Assembly: GCA_963829085.1 (NCBI GenBank)
Contig: CAWHHJ010000017.1
Coordinates: 1 to 64,000 of the forward strand
Direction of reading: 5' to 3'
Length of the DNA: 64,000 nucleotides
DNA from: PALSA-1004 sp963829085
GTDB lineage: Bacteria > Pseudomonadota > Gammaproteobacteria > Burkholderiales > SG8-41
Part shown: piece by piece, positions 54,978 through 63,286 of the stretch
Layout of the letters: every line of letters starts with the position of its first letter
Position numbering within the stretch: position 1 is the first letter of the stretch
Program-made: the position numbers and the translations under genes
Notes under the pieces: model-generated
The model's input: the letters and a program-made list of their open reading frames with translations, nothing else
Told to the model about the DNA's origin: nothing
Database searches by the model: none

Positions 54978-55904
54978 ATGTTCAACCCGTTTCAACAATT
55001 GCAGCTCATCAAGGCCGAAGTCTTCATGTCGATGCCGGCCAAGTTTCGCAAAAAATCGCGCAGCGCATGGTCCGACCCGAATCGCCAGGGCGCTGAAGTC
55101 GAATGCTTCCTGGAGGGTCCGTCGTTCGACCGTGACGGCAACTTGTGGTTTGTCGACATTCCGTTCGGCCGCATTTTTCGTATCACTCCCAAAGGTGATT
55201 GGGAGCTCGTCACGCAATATGACGGGTGGCCCAATGGACTCAAGATCCATAAAGACGGGCGCATATTCATCTGCTGCTATAAGCAGGGGCTGCTTGTACT
55301 TGACCCAAAGACCGGCAAGCTGGAGACAGTGCTTGGTTCAATGTACAGCGAAGGTTTCAAAGGTCTGAACGACCTGCATTTCGCCGCCAACGGCGATCTG
55401 TACTTCACCGACCAGGGCCAGACCGGCATCGCCGATCCGACCGGGCGCGTATTCCGGCTGCGCGCGGACGGCGGCTTGGACCGGCTTGCGCTCAACGTGC
55501 CGAGCCCCAACGGCATTACGCTTTCGACCACCGACAAACATTGTTATGTTGCGGTCACGCGCTCGCAGCAGATCTGGCGGCTGCCGTTGATGGCGGATGG
55601 CTCCGTATCGAAGACCGGCGTCGCGATTCAGCTATCAGGCGGCGCGGCGGGTCCCGATGGTATCGAGATGGATGCAGAGAACGGATTGCTCGTGTGTCAT
55701 CTTGGCGTGGGCGTGTGGCGCTTCGACAGTAACATGCTGCCGACGCATCTCATTTGTTCGGATAACCCGCACCATCATCATCTCGCCAACATTGCGTGCG
55801 GCGGGCCGGATCGCAAAACGCTGTATATCACCGAGTCGTTATCGGGCGATATCTTGCGAGCGCAGTTGCCGGTAGCAGGCAAGAAACTATTCGCACATCA
55901 GTGA
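54978..55904 (+). CDS. SMP-30/gluconolactonase-like beta-propeller protein
   Basis: A 308-residue six-bladed propeller of the SMP-30/gluconolactonase/LRE group. Typical pieces are FLEGPSFDRDGNLWFVDIPFGRIFRI (with the metal-binding Glu), GLNDLHFAANGDLYFTDQG, SPNGITLSTTDKHCYVA and GPDGIEMDAENG. Such enzymes open lactones of sugars or other acids. No signal peptide is seen, so it is cytoplasmic. ATG 54978 has AAGGA seven bases upstream. Its stop overlaps the GTG of azlC (GTGA, 55901-55904). Confidence 0.87.
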   Translation: MFNPFQQLQLIKAEVFMSMPAKFRKKSRSAWSDPNRQGAEVECFLEGPSFDRDGNLWFVDIPFGRIFRITPKGDWELVTQYDGWPNGLKIHKDGRIFICCYKQGLLVLDPKTGKLETVLGSMYSEGFKGLNDLHFAANGDLYFTDQGQTGIADPTGRVFRLRADGGLDRLALNVPSPNGITLSTTDKHCYVAVTRSQQIWRLPLMADGSVSKTGVAIQLSGGAAGPDGIEMDAENGLLVCHLGVGVWRFDSNMLPTHLICSDNPHHHHLANIACGGPDRKTLYITESLSGDILRAQLPVAGKKLFAHQ

Positions 55905-56626
55905 CGCCGGTTTCACAAAGCTCAAACTCAACTCCATTTCGCCTTGGTATACGCGAGGCGGTCGGCGTTCCGGCCGGCGTGCTCGCGGCGACTTACATCG
56001 GTTTCGGCGCGCTTGCGAACGGCAGCGATGTGCCCGTCTGGGCGGTGGTGGCATCGACGTTTGCTTTATGGGCGCTGCCCGGTCAGCTTGTCATGGTCGA
56101 CATGTGGGCGCTTGGCGCGCCGGCGATCGCCATACTGCTGGCCGTCATGCTGACTAACGCGCGCTTTCTGCCGATGACCGTAACGCTGATGCCGCTGTTG
56201 CGGGATCGCCGGCATAGCGGCTGGTCCTACTATCTCGCCGCGCAATGCGTTGCAATGACGTCCTGGGCGATCTGCATACGCCGCTTTCCGGATATGCCAG
56301 CCGCCGAACGATTGCCGTATTTCATCGGACTCTCAGCCGCACTCATCGTCGTCGGTGCGATTGCCGGCACGGCGGGCTTCTATATCGCCGATTCTATTCC
56401 GCACGTAATGCAGATCGGCATGGTGTTTCTGGCACCCGTTTATTTCTTCGTGTTTCTGATCGTGCAGGTGCGCACACGGCTCGCCGCGATTGCGCTCATA
56501 TGCGGCGGTATGGCGGGTCCGCTTTTTTACCTGGTGACGCCACAATGGAGTCTGCTGATTGCCGGCGTTGTGGGAGGGACGGCAGCCTTCTCGATTCATA
56601 AACTCGTGAGCCGGACGCATGCGTGA
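55901..56626 (+). CDS. azlC: AzlC-family amino-acid exporter subunit
   Basis: A 241-residue membrane protein of the AzlC family, which with AzlD exports branched-chain amino acids or analogues. Signature parts are FRLGIREAVGVPAGVLAATYIGFGALA and LTNARFLPMTVTLMPLLRD, followed by several helices. I chose GTG 55901, which overlaps the previous stop, because the family's N-terminus begins there; upstream codons are inside the lactonase gene. The usual Pro/Gly-rich helix 2 (ALWALPGQLVMVDMW) differs slightly from standard AzlC. Confidence 0.85.
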   Translation: MTPVSQSSNSTPFRLGIREAVGVPAGVLAATYIGFGALANGSDVPVWAVVASTFALWALPGQLVMVDMWALGAPAIAILLAVMLTNARFLPMTVTLMPLLRDRRHSGWSYYLAAQCVAMTSWAICIRRFPDMPAAERLPYFIGLSAALIVVGAIAGTAGFYIADSIPHVMQIGMVFLAPVYFFVFLIVQVRTRLAAIALICGGMAGPLFYLVTPQWSLLIAGVVGGTAAFSIHKLVSRTHA

Positions 56627-56954
56627 TCTTTGGCTCCTTCTACTGTTATGTGCGGCAGGTACAGTCTACTTGTGGCGCGGGCTCGGCGTACTGTTGTCGG
56701 GTCGCATAGTAACGGATGGCGATGTTTTCACCTGGGCGACTTGCGTCGCGTACGCAATGATGGCCGGTCTCATCATGCGCATCATCATCATGCCGACCGG
56801 TTTGCTGGCAACGAGCCTGCTCACGCATCGTTTGCTCGCCTGCGGCCTGGGGCTGGGCGCGTACTATCTGGCGCGCCGTAATCTGTTTGTCGCAGTCGGC
56901 ATCGGCGCAGTGGCCATGACGGTTTTGAATTACCTGCGATCTTCTGCCGGTTAG
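56619..56954 (+). CDS. azlD: AzlD-family transporter subunit
   Basis: A 111-residue membrane protein with three to four helices, overlapping azlC by eight bases. The pattern VYLWRGLGVLLSGRI and FTWATCVAYAMMAGLIMRIIIMP matches the AzlD family, the small partner of AzlC. Size, overlap and order identify it. Confidence 0.83.
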   Translation: MRDLWLLLLLCAAGTVYLWRGLGVLLSGRIVTDGDVFTWATCVAYAMMAGLIMRIIIMPTGLLATSLLTHRLLACGLGLGAYYLARRNLFVAVGIGAVAMTVLNYLRSSAG

Positions 56955-56989
56955 CAGCGGTCGGCGATGGGCGCATACAATGAGAGTTC

Positions 56990-57784
56990 ATGGAGACACC
57001 GTTGCCTTCGATAGACGTCACGCGCCAAGGCGACATTGCCACCGTCGCAATCAACAATCGCGGCAAACTGAACGCCCTGACAATTGCCATGTGGGGCGAC
57101 CTCACGCGTGCGATGCACGAGCTTTCGAGCGAACGCGATCTGCGGTGTATTGTGCTGCGTGGAGCCGGTGAGGATGCGTTCGCAGCGGGAGCCGACATTG
57201 CAGAATTCGCGGCGGAACGTGCGACGCTCGAGCAAGCGAAGATGTACCACCATGAGCATGTTAGAGGCGCACTGAACGCGATCGGCGAGTGTCCTCAGCC
57301 GACCGTCGCGATGATCAAGGGTCCGTGTGTAGGCGGTGGATTAGAGCTGGCCTGTCAATGCGATCTGCGCATCGCCGGACAATCCGCTCGCTTCGGCGTT
57401 CCGATCAATCGGCTCGGGTTTGCGATTGCGTACGACGAACTGGCCGGTTTGCTGGCAGTCGCCGGACCCGCCGTCGCCGCAGAATTGCTGCTCGAAGGCC
57501 GCGTATGGAGTGCTGAAGAAGCATTTGCCAAAGGCCTGCTCACACGCGTGGTAGCGGATGATCAGGTCGAAGCGGAGTCGTATGCTGCGGCTCGACGCAT
57601 CGCAGACGGTGCGCCACTCGTTGCCCGCTGGCACAAGCAATTTATCCGGCGGCTTACAGTCAATGCGCCGAAGCTCACGCCGGCTGAGCTCGATGCGAAT
57701 TTCGATTACCTCAAAACCGAGGATTACGCCACTGGCATCGATGCGTTTCTGAACAAGAAGAAACCTACATTTAAGGGCACTTGA
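56990..57784 (+). CDS. Crotonase-family protein (enoyl-CoA hydratase-like), second copy
   Basis: A 264-residue crotonase-fold protein with FAAGADIAEF and GPCVGGGLELACQCD (Glu119). As in its paralogue at 36777-37556, the second catalytic Glu is lost: the motif reads FGVPIN with Ile139. Both paralogues share a Glu a few residues later (GYGEL / AYDEL), possibly a substitute acid. The C-terminal WHKQFIRRL and TEDYATGIDAFL segments are also shared. A CoA-transferase gene follows on the same strand by 117 bases, suggesting a CoA-ester substrate made by that enzyme. Confidence 0.86.
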   Translation: METPLPSIDVTRQGDIATVAINNRGKLNALTIAMWGDLTRAMHELSSERDLRCIVLRGAGEDAFAAGADIAEFAAERATLEQAKMYHHEHVRGALNAIGECPQPTVAMIKGPCVGGGLELACQCDLRIAGQSARFGVPINRLGFAIAYDELAGLLAVAGPAVAAELLLEGRVWSAEEAFAKGLLTRVVADDQVEAESYAAARRIADGAPLVARWHKQFIRRLTVNAPKLTPAELDANFDYLKTEDYATGIDAFLNKKKPTFKGT

Positions 57785-57901
57785 AATCAGTTGCTAGAGG
57801 TCAATGAGAAAAGACTGACCGCGTTCTGCGTAGGCAACGCTTCAATGTCCGCGACCTCTGTCTTCGCTGTGGCTCGCTTTTAAATAGAATAGGAACTAAC
57901 G

Positions 57902-59126
57902 ATGTCAGGTCCGTTATCACATATCAAAGGTACTCGATCTTTCGCGCGTGCTCGCTGCGCCGTGGGCCGCGCAGAATCTCGCGGACCTGGGTGCTGAGGT
58001 CATTAAGGTCGAGCGGCCGGAAAAAGGCGACGACTCGCGCTCGTATGCGCCGCCGTTCCTGAAGGACCGCGACGGCAAAGAGACTCGCGAGTCCGCGTAC
58101 TTCTGTGCCGCCAATCGGGGCAAGAAATCGATCACCGTCAATATCTCCAAGCCTCAAGGTCAGGCGCTCGTTCGCGAGCTCGCCAAGGCATGCGACGTGC
58201 TGGTCGAGAATTACAAGGTCGGTGATCTTGCACGATATGGATTGGGCTACGACGATATACGCGCGATCAACCCGGGCATCATCTATTGCTCGGTCACCGG
58301 CTTTGGACAAACGGGCCCGGACCGCGACCGCCCGGGCTACGACTTCATGGCGCAGGGCATGGGCGGACTGATGAGCATTACCGGTGAGCGCGACGACCTG
58401 CCGGGCGGCGGACCGCAGCGCGTCGGCGTGCCGATTATCGATTTGACGACTGGCATGTATGCAACGATTGCAATCTGCGCGGCGATTGCCAATCGTGCGG
58501 TGACCGGCAAGGGCCAGTGGATCGATGTCGCGCTGCTCGACTCATGTGTTGCTTTCCTCGCCAACCAGGCGATGAATTACTTTGCAACCGGCGAATCGCC
58601 GCGGCCGCTCGGCAACGCGCATCCAAATATCGTGCCGTACCAGACGTTCAAGACCGCCGACGGCGCGCTGATACTCGCATGCGGCAACGACAATCTGTTC
58701 AATAAATTCTGTGAGGCCGCCGGTTGCGCGCATCTCTTGCAGGACGTGCGCTTCACGACCAACGCCGAGCGCGTAAAAAATCGCGACGAAGTCACACGGC
58801 TGCTCAACGAAATCTTTCTCAAAAGGCCCACGCGTGCATGGGTCAAGCTGCTCGACGACGCGGGCGTCGCAAACGGGCCGATCAACACGATCGAAAAAGT
58901 ATTTGAAGAACCGCAGGTCCAGGCGCGCGGCCTCAAAATCGAATTGCCACACGCTGCCGCAGGCAATGTGCCGCTCGTCGCGAGTCCTATGCGTTTCTCA
59001 GAGACGCCGATTCGCCACGAAGTGCCGCCACCGGTGCTGGGCCAGCATACAGACGAGATACTGCGCGGCGTGCTTAAGAAGACCGATGCGGAAATCGCAC
59101 AACTTAAGTCGGCCCGAATCGTGTAG
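57902..59126 (+). CDS. CaiB/BaiF-family CoA transferase (frameshift near the start as read)
   Basis: A family III CoA-transferase of about 407 residues after one correction. Signature parts are LADLGAEVIKVERPEKGDDSR, NRGKKSITVNI, LVENYKVGDLARYGLGYDDI and YCSVTGFGQTGPDRDRPGYDF. The catalytic Asp is near DFMAQGMGGLM. It moves CoA between acyl groups in the cytoplasm. The gene should start at ATG 57902 (AGGAACTAACG upstream). An extra G at 57929-57930 shifts the frame after nine codons; removing it gives SHIKVLDLSRVLAAPWAA, the exact family opening. As read, translation could start only at GTG 57948, losing that strand. Confidence 0.87.
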
Positions 59127-59128
59127 GG

Positions 59129-59584
59129 TTACAGAATGCTCTCGATAAATTTCCACTCGGCCGGATCGACGGGCGTGATCGAGAGCCGGTTGCCGCGCTG
59201 CAGGAGCGGCATTTTTGCAAGCTGCCGGTAAGTGCGCAGCTCGGTGAGCGGCACGAGCCGCGTTTTTTTCACGAACTTCACATCGACGTGCACCCAGCGC
59301 GGGTTGTCGCGCGTCGCCTTCGGATCGAAATACTTGCTCTTCTTGTCGAACTGCGTCTCGTCAGGGTACGCGCGCTTCGATACTTCGGCAATGCCGGCAA
59401 TGCCGGGCACTTCGCAGCTCGAGTGGTAAAACAATACCCGATCGCCTAACTGCATTTGGTCGCGCATGAAGTTCCGCGCCTGATAGTTGCGCACACCGAC
59501 CCATGCGCCGGATTTTTTAGGTGCGCGCGCCAGATCATCGATACCGAATTCATCGGGTTCGGATTTCATCAGCCAGTAGCGCAT
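59129..59584 (-). CDS. EVE domain-containing protein
   Basis: A 151-residue EVE-domain protein of the thymocyte nuclear protein 1 type. The family residues are plain: YWLMKSEPDEFGIDDL, WVGVRNYQARNFMRDQMQLGDRVLFYHS, GIAGIAEVSK and DPRAT-like ATRDNPRWVHVDVKFV. EVE domains bind modified bases in DNA or RNA. It converges on the CoA-transferase gene with two bases between stops. The bacterial role is not well defined. Confidence 0.93.
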   Translation of the reverse strand: MRYWLMKSEPDEFGIDDLARAPKKSGAWVGVRNYQARNFMRDQMQLGDRVLFYHSSCEVPGIAGIAEVSKRAYPDETQFDKKSKYFDPKATRDNPRWVHVDVKFVKKTRLVPLTELRTYRQLAKMPLLQRGNRLSITPVDPAEWKFIESIL

Positions 59585-59704
59585 CGGGTGCCCTCAACGG
59601 AAATTTGAACCGATAGTTCAATCGCAGAATTTTCACGCGATGCGGCACGCGGTGCGCTAAGATTGCCGGCTGCAAAAAAGCGATATTCGCTATCAGGAGA
59701 CGAA

Positions 59705-60934
59705 ATGATACGCAAGCTAAGGACAGAACGCGATAACCAACAGTGGATGCTCGATCTGGCGCTCAATATGCGCGGGCGCGTGCAGAATTTCGAACGCGAC
59801 GATCTTGAAGTGCCCAGCGGCAAGCGCGCACGCAATTACCGCATGCTGCCGAAAGTCTGGCGCGAAGCGGCCGAGCGACAGGAAACGCTTGCACGGCGCG
59901 CCGAAGCGCAGGGTGCGAACGCGACCGCAACGCATCACTACGATCATGCAATCGAAGCGTATCGCATGGCGCAACATCCGATCTTCTTCGACAACCATCC
60001 GGTCAAGAAAACGCTTTATCGCAAACTCGATGAGATGGTCGATCGCCGCTGCAACGTTGCTGAGTATCCGATTGAGCGCGTTGAAGTACCGTTCGATGAC
60101 GGCAAAACGATCTCGTGTCTGTTTCATATGTTGCCGGACCGGCGCAAGGCACCGGTGGTGATCTACGTGCCTGGCATGGATCAGACCAAAGAAGTGTTTC
60201 CCAAGGCGAGCCACAACATCGCACTGTCGCGCGGCTTTCACGTTCTCGCGATGGATGGACCGGGCCAGGGCAACTCGAACATGCAAAAAATCCGTGCCGT
60301 CGGCGATAACTACGAGCGCGCGGGTGCGGCCGTAATCAGCTATCTCATGAAGCGTCCGGAAGTGGATAAAAGGAAAATTGCAATTTACGGCATCAGCATG
60401 GGCAGCTACTGGTCGCTGCGGCTGTCGAGCTACGATCATCGCGCCGCGGCGGTGGTGAGTTCCGTTGCCTGCTTCAATCCCAACAACACCATCTTTACCC
60501 AGTCATCGCCGCGCTTCAAGCAGATGTTCATGTATATGGCGGGCTATGACGATGAGGACAAATTCGACGTCGAAGTTGCGCGTGGCATGACCGTGCGCGG
60601 CTATCTCGACAAGATCAACTGCCCGACGCTGCTGGTTACCGGCGAGTTTGATCCACTTTGCCCGCTCGAGGATGCGGTCGAAGCTTACGAAGATTTACAG
60701 GTGCCGAAGGAAATGTGGGTATTCGAGAATCAATATCACCCGCTATGGGGCATCGCCAACTTAGGCGGAATGGACTGCCACGATTACGTGCTTGACTGGC
60801 TGCAAGGCGTGTTCTCCGGCAAACGCATGCCGAGAAAACCGGGGCGCGTCGCTTATATCAAGGAGCATGGCGATGGGCCCTGGGGCAAGTGCGAGTGGAC
60901 GCCGCCGATAAAGCGCGGGCAGGCGTACTTCTAG
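59705..60934 (+). CDS. Alpha/beta hydrolase, 2,6-dihydropseudooxynicotine hydrolase-like/FrsA-type
   Basis: A 409-residue hydrolase. The helical N-terminal part (to about 120) is followed by an alpha/beta core with VVIYVPGMDQTKEVF, LAMDGPGQGNS, YGISMGSYW (nucleophile Ser231), LVTGEFDPLCPLED (acid) and ENQYHPLWG (His). The layout matches the esterase/C-C hydrolase group that includes dihydropseudooxynicotine hydrolase and FrsA-like proteins. The substrate is unknown. ATG 59705 has AGGAG five bases upstream. Its stop overlaps that of the convergent alcohol dehydrogenase gene. Confidence 0.83.
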   Translation: MIRKLRTERDNQQWMLDLALNMRGRVQNFERDDLEVPSGKRARNYRMLPKVWREAAERQETLARRAEAQGANATATHHYDHAIEAYRMAQHPIFFDNHPVKKTLYRKLDEMVDRRCNVAEYPIERVEVPFDDGKTISCLFHMLPDRRKAPVVIYVPGMDQTKEVFPKASHNIALSRGFHVLAMDGPGQGNSNMQKIRAVGDNYERAGAAVISYLMKRPEVDKRKIAIYGISMGSYWSLRLSSYDHRAAAVVSSVACFNPNNTIFTQSSPRFKQMFMYMAGYDDEDKFDVEVARGMTVRGYLDKINCPTLLVTGEFDPLCPLEDAVEAYEDLQVPKEMWVFENQYHPLWGIANLGGMDCHDYVLDWLQGVFSGKRMPRKPGRVAYIKEHGDGPWGKCEWTPPIKRGQAYF

Positions 60935-62007
60935 GGCGCGATTTCGAGCGCGAGCCGGCCGCTCGTCGCATTACGGCGAATGAGGTCATGCGCCTCTTCG
61001 ACGCGCTCTAGCGGAAATGTAAGTGTGACGACGGGCTTGATACGTTTCTGACGTACGAGCTCGAGCGTTTGCGCGATCTCTGCCGCGTTCACGTAGCGCG
61101 ACGCGTGCAGTTCGAGCCCGCGGTGGAGAAATTCGATCGGATTGATGCTGAAGGTCGGGTCTTCGCCGTAGACCGCCTTGGGCTGCGCGCCGATGATGAC
61201 CAGCCGGCCGCCCATCGCGAGCGACTGTAAACCGGCCTCCAGTGTGTCGCGCCGGCCGACGATATCAATCACCGCGTCGACGCCGAGTCCGTTCGTCAGC
61301 GCTTTAGCGCTCTCTGCCAGCTTCGCATTGCGCGTATCGATCACTTCGTCGGCGCCCATGCTTCGCGCGAGTGCAAGCTTGTCCTCACCGATATCCGCAG
61401 CGAGCACCCGTGCGCCGCATAAACGGGCCATCTGCACCATGTGGATGCCGACGCCGCCGCCCGCACCGACGACTAACACGGTATCGCCGGGGCCGAGCCG
61501 CGCTTCGCGATGGCACGCGTGATACGGCGTGGCAATCGCATCCGAAGCGACGGCGGCATCGACATCCGTCACGCCCTCCGGGATCAATACCGTGTTGCGC
61601 TCCGGCAGCACGACGTATTCCGCATAACCACCATTGGTTGCGCTGCCGACATTTCCGCCGGGATGGAGGCACAACGTTTCGCGGCCGCTGCGGCACTGGC
61701 GACATTGGCCGCATGTCAGATAAAAATGATTGGTAATGCGCTGGCCGACTTTGACCGTGTGCACGGCGCTACCGATCGCTACAACCTCGCCCGCTATCTC
61801 ATGACCCGGGATGCGCGGGTACGATGTAACGCGTCCCGGCGTTGCAATGAGGTTGACGACGGTGAGGCCGACGCCGCAAGCGCAAACACGTACGAGAACA
61901 TCCGTCGGACCGGCCACAGGTATCGCCACATTTTCAAGTGTGAGCGGTTGGCCGAGACCGCGCAGCACCATCGCTCTCATCGAACCTTGTTTGTGAGGTG
62001 AGGCCAT
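60931..62007 (-). CDS. Zinc-dependent alcohol dehydrogenase (MDR family)
   Basis: A 358-residue medium-chain dehydrogenase. The catalytic zinc site is indicated by CGVGL and GHEIAGEVVAIGSAV, and the structural zinc site by TCGQCRQCRSGRETLC. The cofactor loop is VVGAGGGVGIHMVQMARLCG. It oxidises an alcohol with NAD(P) in the cytoplasm. The start ATG 62007 shares a base with the stop of the upstream propeller gene (TAATG), so the two are coupled, but no metabolic link is obvious. Confidence 0.9.
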   Translation of the reverse strand: MASPHKQGSMRAMVLRGLGQPLTLENVAIPVAGPTDVLVRVCACGVGLTVVNLIATPGRVTSYPRIPGHEIAGEVVAIGSAVHTVKVGQRITNHFYLTCGQCRQCRSGRETLCLHPGGNVGSATNGGYAEYVVLPERNTVLIPEGVTDVDAAVASDAIATPYHACHREARLGPGDTVLVVGAGGGVGIHMVQMARLCGARVLAADIGEDKLALARSMGADEVIDTRNAKLAESAKALTNGLGVDAVIDIVGRRDTLEAGLQSLAMGGRLVIIGAQPKAVYGEDPTFSINPIEFLHRGLELHASRYVNAAEIAQTLELVRQKRIKPVVTLTFPLERVEEAHDLIRRNATSGRLALEIAP

Positions 62008-63236
62008 TAACCGGCACTGCGCTGGAAGCGCAGGACATAAATGCCGTGATTTTTGTCGGAAACGAAAATGTTGCCGCGACAGTCGGCGAGCACATCTTCA
62101 GATTGCGTGACGAGCCCTGTTTTGGGCAGCGGTCCACGTCGCACTGTCGGATCGGGCGGAAGGAAGTAACCGATTTCCTTGGGTGCCCGTTCGTCGCTGA
62201 TGTCATAAGCACGTAACCCCGCGTTGAAATAGGTGAGAAAAACAATATTCTCATCCTGCAGCAGGATGTCCTGAAATTGCGGCTGATGCTGATTGTGCGG
62301 ACCGAATCGTCCGGGGCGCGCGCAGAAATTCGGCCATGATGCGTCGAGCGGTGGATGGGGCAGCGGGAAAAGGGAAATTAGACGCGGCCGTGTTTCCACG
62401 CTGACATCGACGATACCTGCGAAACCCAGTGGCTCGTCGCAATTCTCCGCAATGGCTTCAGAATTCACGATAACCAGCGGACGCTTGGTGAGCGGCAGCG
62501 CCGTGTGCACTGCGATGCGCGAAGCAAACGGCGGCGAGAACGGCAAATCACTCACGAGCTTCGGCGCCTTGACATCGCTGATGTCGAGAATGACAAAGCC
62601 GCCGCCGCCGTACGGCAGATACGCGCGCTCGCCCATGACATAGGCGCCGCCGTGCAGGAGTGTGTCGCGCGGCGCGCCGCTCTCACCGCCGGCGATCCAC
62701 TGACCCTTGCGCCACCAACGGGAGATCTCGCGCGGATTCGCCGGATCATCGATATCGACAATCTCGTAGATGTGGCCTTCGTATCCGTCCGGCAGCGCCG
62801 TCGTGTGCACATAGCGTCCACCGGCGTAGTAATTGCGATGAGTGCCTTTGCCGCCGGTTTTGTAATGACTGAGTTGTTTTGGATTTTCGGGATCCGCGAG
62901 GTCCCAGAGGATAAATCCTTCGTCGAACTTGCCGCTGCCATCGTCGCCCCAGCCCGGTGGAATGCGCTCCATCGATGTGACCATGCGGCTGTCCGCAGTC
63001 TGCACCTGCAGTGTCCAGGTGTTCGGCGGGCCGGCAATATAGCGCACGAAGCGCGGCTTGCGCGGATCCGTCACTTCAACGATGGACCAGCCGCTGCACC
63101 AGAACTGCGCAACATATAAGTACCAGCGGTCGCCCGCTTTGTGCAGCGCCATTTTGAAGCCGGGCCGGTCTTCGAGGCCGATGTAGCCGATCGGCTCGAA
63201 ACCTTTGCTGTACGCCTTTCCTGCAGGGAAATTCAT
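62007..63236 (-). CDS. LVIVD-repeat-like beta-propeller protein of unknown function
   Basis: A 409-residue protein built of repeats of the form (W/F)S-I-V-(E/D)-V-(T/S)-D-P-x-x-P: GWSIVEVTDPRKPRFV, ILWDLADPENPKQL, IYEIVDIDDPANPREIS, FVILDISDVKAPKLV and LRAYDISDERAPKEIG. These are LVIVD-type propeller blades. No signal peptide is visible at ATG 63236, so it would be cytoplasmic. Many His and Trp residues near HRNYYAGGRYVHTT suggest a metal or ligand site. The function is unknown; it is cotranscribed with an alcohol dehydrogenase. Confidence 0.72.
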   Translation of the reverse strand: MNFPAGKAYSKGFEPIGYIGLEDRPGFKMALHKAGDRWYLYVAQFWCSGWSIVEVTDPRKPRFVRYIAGPPNTWTLQVQTADSRMVTSMERIPPGWGDDGSGKFDEGFILWDLADPENPKQLSHYKTGGKGTHRNYYAGGRYVHTTALPDGYEGHIYEIVDIDDPANPREISRWWRKGQWIAGGESGAPRDTLLHGGAYVMGERAYLPYGGGGFVILDISDVKAPKLVSDLPFSPPFASRIAVHTALPLTKRPLVIVNSEAIAENCDEPLGFAGIVDVSVETRPRLISLFPLPHPPLDASWPNFCARPGRFGPHNQHQPQFQDILLQDENIVFLTYFNAGLRAYDISDERAPKEIGYFLPPDPTVRRGPLPKTGLVTQSEDVLADCRGNIFVSDKNHGIYVLRFQRSAG

Positions 63237-63286
63237 GACATGTCTTTCAGATCCGGTATGGAAGCACAATTCGTGGCAAGGACCAT

